From: Taiwanofungus camphoratus
Taxonomy: Eukaryota > Basidiomycota > Agaricomycetes > Polyporales > Taiwanofungaceae
Direction of reading: 5' to 3'
Assembly: GCA_003999685.1 (NCBI GenBank)
Contig: CP021228.1
Span: 372,001-436,000, forward strand
Length of the DNA stretch: 64,000 bases
Shown here in pieces: positions 59,509-64,000 of this stretch. How positions within the stretch are numbered: position 1 is the first letter of the stretch; every line of letters begins with the position of its first letter. Below the pieces are notes generated by a model. That model was given only the letters and a program-made list of their open reading frames with translations. It made no database searches and was not told the DNA's origin. The position numbers were made by a program, and so were the translations under genes.

Positions 59509-60701
59509 ATGTCTGTCTTCTATGACCTTGTGACCGACAATGAAGTCCATGATGCACATAAGATCGAGGTGGCAGGTGCATTCTACCGGCGATTATATCT
59601 TGTCTCATAACGACCTCCTGCCCAGGCTATCCGGTCGACGAAGCAGCAAGCCTCGAGGCCTTCCAGTGAGTAACCGCCCCGTTTCGCTTTTGGTTCGCCC
59701 TCTCACTGCGCCCATGTACGGACGAAAGGTATCGCCAATCCCAAGCACCCGATCTCTTCTTAGGTGCATATCTGCCCAGCGACTCAGGGCGCACGCTCGT
59801 CGGCTATGTCTGCTCTACGCTCTCGCCCTCGCACACGCTCACGCACGAGTCGATGTCCAAGCATATCCCGGGCGCCTCATCCGTCTGCATCCACTCAATC
59901 TGCGTCTCGCCGGCGCACCGCCGGAAGGGCATCGCGCTGAACTTGCTCCGGGAGTACCTGACGCGGCTGGAGGGCGGGGCCGCGTACGAACGTGTGCTCC
60001 TGATCTCGCACGAGGAGCTCACAGGCCTGTATGAGCAGGCGGGGTTCGAGTGGGTCGGGCAGAGCGGCGTCGTGCACGGGACGCGCCCGTGGTTCGAGAT
60101 GCGCAGGCTGCTCTCGCCCCCGCGCCCGCCGCAGGTGGAGGCACTGGCGGTCCCTGCGGGGCTGTGGGAGGCGCTGCAGCGCTCGTCCGTCGCGCTCGGC
60201 AGGCCGCGGGCGCGACTGCTGTCTGCCTTTCCGCGCGGCGTCCTGGACGTTGTTGCCGATCGGGGGCAGGGTGCTGTGGCGAACAAGGTCGACCTGCTGT
60301 GTCCCCGAGACGGGTGCGGGAGCGTCATAGCCAAGAATAATGTGGCGCAGCTGGTGGAACGCGCGAGCGTGCAGCTCGAGCCTGCGGAGCTGTCGTCGTA
60401 CAGCCCTCTTGCGCCGCTTCCGCCGCCTCCGGAAACGACGGAGTGGTGGCTTATCACTCCGAACGCTATGGCTTTCGAGAACATTGGATTTACGCGACCC
60501 GTGGACCCTAAAGGTACGTGCTACTTTCCGAATGATGTGTAAGGGTTTCGCTCATGAGTACATCGTCACTGCACAGTTTCAGGTAGTAAGGCGTTGAAGT
60601 TTCTCATTTGCGCCGAGTGTGACCTCGGTCCACTGGGATGGTGTGAGGAGGGTGGCAGTGAATTCTGGCTGGCTTGCAGCCGAGTAGGCTATCGGGAATG
60701 A
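59509..60701 (+). CDS. GNAT acetyltransferase fused to an Mss4-like domain
   Basis: One reading frame joins two domains. Residues 1 to about 190 form a GNAT acetyltransferase of the arylalkylamine (AANAT) style: MSVFYDLVTDNEVHDAHKIE, GYPVDEAASLEAFQYRQSQA, PDLFLGAYLPSD, then the acetyl-CoA loop SICVSPAHRRKGIALNLLRE and LYEQAGFEWVGQSGVVHG. From about residue 230 an Mss4/Dss4 (RABIF) domain follows: KVDLLCPRDGCGSVIAKNN, WWLITPNAMAFENIGFTRPV, and after the last intron (60514-60582) ALKFLICAECDLGPLGW and FWLACSRVGYRE, ending at 60701. The CxxxxC and CxxC pairs would hold the zinc ion. Exons 1-3 join at about 59578-59627 and 59669-59729. The joining segment is GC-rich with no stop or splice signal, supporting a true fusion. 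About 345 residues. Confidence 0.88.
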
Positions 60702-61298
60702 AGGAACGGCGAGTTACGACGCCTGCCGATAGAGAAGGAAAATCAAACTAATTGTACAATATGATGAGCACCATGACAGAGGCATGAGCTACCTTGTATT
60801 ATGATGATAGTGGTTCATCGGGTTGGGAAGGTTTCGCTGGCCTGACATGTGCATACCGCACTGCGAAGTTCAACCATAGGTTTCGAGGTTTGTCGCGACC
60901 CGCGTCGAGGCTGGACGCGTACGCGTGTGAATGATGTCACGTGCATCCGGTCAAGACGCCGGATGTGACAGGAGCATGTGCAACGGCATCATATCGCACA
61001 AATTGGGACGGCAATGTTTCCCGCTGCTTTCGGGGCAGAAATAGGGCTGATGTGATTGGCTGATTGCTCTTCCACCGCAGTCTAATCTCGAGGTCTGCGA
61101 GTCCCGTGGAGAGTGCGTGGAACTCGGAATGTATTTTCTGTCGGCAGGGCATCTCGAACCGCAAGTGACATTTGTATAAGTCCTAGTCATGGCCGGTTAC
61201 TTGCCACCACGACCTCAGCGCAGCGGTGACCTCGGTGCTGACATACGTATTTCTTCATGACCAGCACCTCCGTTCTCCTCTGAGCTTCGTCCAGGACA
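60702..61298. other. intergenic, 5' of the ABC transporter
   Basis: About 600 nt. Two minus-strand frames at 60937-61190 are open but show no domain. It holds the GNAT-Mss4 3' end and the transporter promoter. No repeat or RNA gene is recognised. Confidence 0.4.
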
Positions 61299-64000
61299 AT
61301 GTACAACCCGTTCTCTCCTCCTCCTGCCCCTCCTGCCTTCGGAGAGAACACAGTCGTTCCAGAGACACAAGCTTCGTAAGTTTCGTCACCTTTCGGAGGT
61401 ACATGGCAGATCCGGGCCTACCTCGCTAGCGCTGTACGAAAGGACTGTTTTGGTACTTGCTGGTCCGTCGGGCATGCCATATTTGTAAATAGACTACCAG
61501 AAGGGACCAACAGGGAATGGGCTGCATTTGACTCTAGTGCTGAACCGGTCCATCAAGTGAGGACCTTTCGCTCACGATGGACCTACTTCGCGTTCAGTGA
61601 ACGTGTAGCCTATCACCAGTGATCCTTTCGTCAGGTGTATTTCCAAATGCTCAAGTCACCTAAAGAACACCCTGTCTGACTTGTTTCAGATGTATATATC
61701 CTGACCGCTTCACGTTATACATATAGGTTACTGTCCAAGCTTATCTTTGGATGGCTTGACCCTTTCCTAAAAGTGGGCTTCTCTCGACCGCTGCAGAAGG
61801 AAGGTGAGCATCTTCTCCAAGGCCTGGTGCGACTTCACAGCCATTTACTGCCCTGACATGAACCGATAGATCTATGGCAACTGCCCACTGAGCGGCTCAC
61901 GGGCGCCCTAAGCGACGTAGTAGAGCGCAACTTTTACGAGCGCTGCCCGCCCGAGCAGCGACCTCCTCACCTACGCTCATCCATCGGCTCGGACACAGGG
62001 CGCCACTCCTCGCGGTCCTCAACGTCTTCCCGGACTGCTGAGAACGACAAGGATGTCGTAGACGAGAAGGACGCAGCGGCCGCCGACGAGAAGATCACCC
62101 CTGAGCCGGAGCTTGTGCAGGAGACGTTCTCCAACCCGTCCACGAACAAGGGGAAGGGGAAGGGGAAGGCACGGTTGGCGTCGGAGCCGGCAAAGGACAA
62201 GAAATACGATGCATCGCTGCTCAAGGCTATTCACAAGACGTTCTTCTTCCGCTGGTGGGCCGCCGGTATCCTCACGCTCGCAGCAAGTACGTGGCTTATG
62301 CTGGTCGCCTCTTACGTTTATTTGACTGTCCACTTACATTTGCTCACCGCCGTCTTCCGTTCTGGTTGGCCTGCATCAGACACGCTGAACACGACGACGC
62401 CGCTATTGAACAAGAGGCTGCTCAGCTGGCTCGGTGACTCCTATGCCTACTGGCGCCTCTCACCGGAGGAGGCTGCTGCAGCGGGACTCTCGCGACCTCA
62501 GGGCATCGGATACGGGATCGGACTTGCATTCGCGCTGTTTGTCATGCAGGGTATGTGGGATTCCTTCGAAAATAGGAACCGCTGCGCATATATTCATGTA
62601 CCTTCAACGATGCTCTAGAGGTGTCCAGTTTGGTAAGTCACTTCTTCCTCGATGTTTGCCCCTGATTACCATCTGTCCACCCGACAGATGACGTGCCACT
62701 ACCAGCTCAGTACGTTTCACTTCTTACTTTACCGCATACGACCGATGCTGACGATTTCGCCCCGCAGTGACTATGACGACGGGGTTGTCCGTGCGGACAA
62801 GTCTTATAGGTACGATCTTCCGCAAGTCCCTGCGCCTGAGCGGCCGTGCACGGCTGGACCACAGCGTGGGCCAGATCACGACGATGATCTCGACGGACGC
62901 GACGCGGCTCGACCGGTGTGCTGCGTATATGCACCTGTGAGTACTTGACGGACCCTCATCTCTTTCCATTCCCGTGCTGTTTTCACGCTCTGCTCCCGTC
63001 GCTCGGGCATGTCTCACCGATTCATGCAGTTTATGGGTCGCGCCTATCCAGATTGCGATTGGAATTGGACTCCTTCTCGGTAATGTGAGTTTGGGTCTGG
63101 CTGTTTTTCAAATAGGTACTGATCAAGCCATGCCGGCTTGTTATCTGTGTATGGTTTGCATAGCTTGGATACTCCGCCCTGGTCGGCCTAGGGGTACTTT
63201 GTCGCTAAACTCGGATGTGGATAGCGCTGAGCTTGCTGTCCTTCCTGCAGGTCCTTATTATCGGCTTCCCGGTGCAGATGTTCTGCGTGCGCGCGATGTT
63301 CAAGCAGCGCAAGATTGGCGTGGTCCTTACGGACCAGCGTGTGCGCATGATCACCGAGGTGCGTCTCTGTCTTTTCTGGCACTGACGTGTCCGAGTGCGA
63401 GCAATGTCCGAACCTCGTATATTCTGCAGGTTCTTCAGGGTATCCGTCTTATCAAGTACTATGATTGGGAGGGCTTCTATGCACATCAAATCTCAACCTT
63501 CCGTGAAAAGGAGGTCAGTCGGATCCGGCGCCTTGGGTAAGTGCCTAGCAACTTTTGCCAGCTGACTTTTTCGCCCGCTGTGTCTGTCGTTGACTGAGTG
63601 TGCCTTATTGATCTTGATGATGGGTTAGGTTCGCTCGTGCGAGTCTCATAAGCGTAGTCACCATCATCCCGATCCTCGCATCCGTCTTGTCCTTTGTGAG
63701 TCTACGTTGTAACTAACGAGGGGCACTTACTTATCAGCACGCGTTTCTGTGTGTTCGTAGATTACCTATGCCCTCAGTGGACACGACCTCAGCATTTCGG
63801 TCATCTTCAGTTCGTTGCAACTGTTCAACGTACGCACAGATGACACAGTCCAGCTTCGTTTACCAGGCGCTCTGCTCACATGTTCACCTACAGATCATTC
63901 GAACCCCACTCTTGTTCCTGCCCATGGTCCTTGCGACCGCGGCAGATGCCGTCGTCGCCCTGGGCCGCATCTCAAAGTTCCTCACAGCGGAAGAGCTCGC
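61299..64000 (+). CDS. ABCC-type (MRP/YOR1-like) ABC transporter, 5' part
   Basis: N-terminal part of a full-length multidrug-resistance-associated ABC exporter; the gene continues beyond the window. MYNPFSPPPAPPAFGENTV at 61299 is the standard start of this basidiomycete subfamily. A 351-nt intron (61376-61726) leads to LLSKLIFGWLDPFLKVGFSR, DLWQLPTERLTGALSDVVER, an acidic Ser/Lys-rich linker (about 61990-62190), and the first transmembrane domain: TFFFRWWAAGILTLAA, PLLNKRLLSWLGDSYAYWRL, GIGLAFALFVMQ, TDATRLDRCAAYMH, LWVAPIQIAIGIGLLLGN, LIIGFPVQMFCVRAMFKQRK, TDQRVRMITEVLQGIRLIKY, FREKEVSRIRRLGFARASLI and TPLLFLPMVLATAADAVVAL. The window stops before the first nucleotide-binding domain. No long TMD0 is present. 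About fifteen short introns. The substrate cannot be inferred. Confidence 0.9.

Noticed and set aside
59804-60484. 226-codon minus-strand frame and further overlapping frames
   Set aside because: High GC in the GNAT-Mss4 exon opens all frames. Only the plus-strand frame contains GNAT and Mss4 motifs.

Overview
The window is nuclear DNA of a basidiomycete fungus, most likely an agaricomycete (mushroom, crust or bracket group). The evidence is eukaryotic genes on both strands, cut by many introns of about 45-75 nt with GT..AG borders and CTNA-type branch sites, very short exons, and several copies of the basidiomycete-specific DUF6534 membrane family. I see no operons, ribosomal RNA genes, convincing tRNA genes or CRISPR arrays. 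All splice sites below were read by eye from the sequence. I kept a junction where it restored a continuous, family-like protein.

Left part (1-12.7 kb): an F-box gene (-), a DUF6534 membrane protein (+), the mRNA-export factor GLE1 (+), a second DUF6534 gene (-) and the exocytic R-SNARE synaptobrevin (-). Between GLE1 and the second DUF6534 gene lies a diverged ~480-bp direct duplication. It carries the 3' end of that DUF6534 gene as an orphan fragment.

Middle part (13-42 kb): a large Kin4-like protein kinase (-) that seems to use a GC-AG intron, a 3.7-kb gene-poor stretch with inverted-repeat elements, a RING-finger protein (-), and another 3.5-kb gene-poor stretch with a decayed coding region. 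Then come a small spliced gene (-) divergent from the ribosome-biogenesis factor NOP4 (+), a third DUF6534 gene (-), eIF3 subunit l (-) divergent from a terminal nucleotidyltransferase with two NTase-like halves (+), and a DUF1348/NTF2-like protein (+).

Right part (42-64 kb): a cytochrome P450 (+), a C2H2 zinc-finger protein (+) convergent with a Qc-SNARE (-), and a DUR3-type urea transporter (-) divergent from a class I glutamine-amidotransferase-like protein (+). A pogo/mariner-like MITE sits in their shared upstream region. The window ends with a Ypk1/Gad8 AGC kinase (+), a fused GNAT acetyltransferase-Mss4 protein (+), and the 5' part of an ABCC-type ABC transporter (+) that runs off the end.

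Most genes are housekeeping: RNA export, 60S biogenesis, translation initiation, vesicle fusion and TOR-linked signalling. They share no single pathway, and the P450 has no biosynthetic neighbours. The most unusual items are the tandem nucleotidyltransferase, the GNAT-Mss4 fusion, the DUF6534 trio with its duplicated tail, and the small transposon-like elements.
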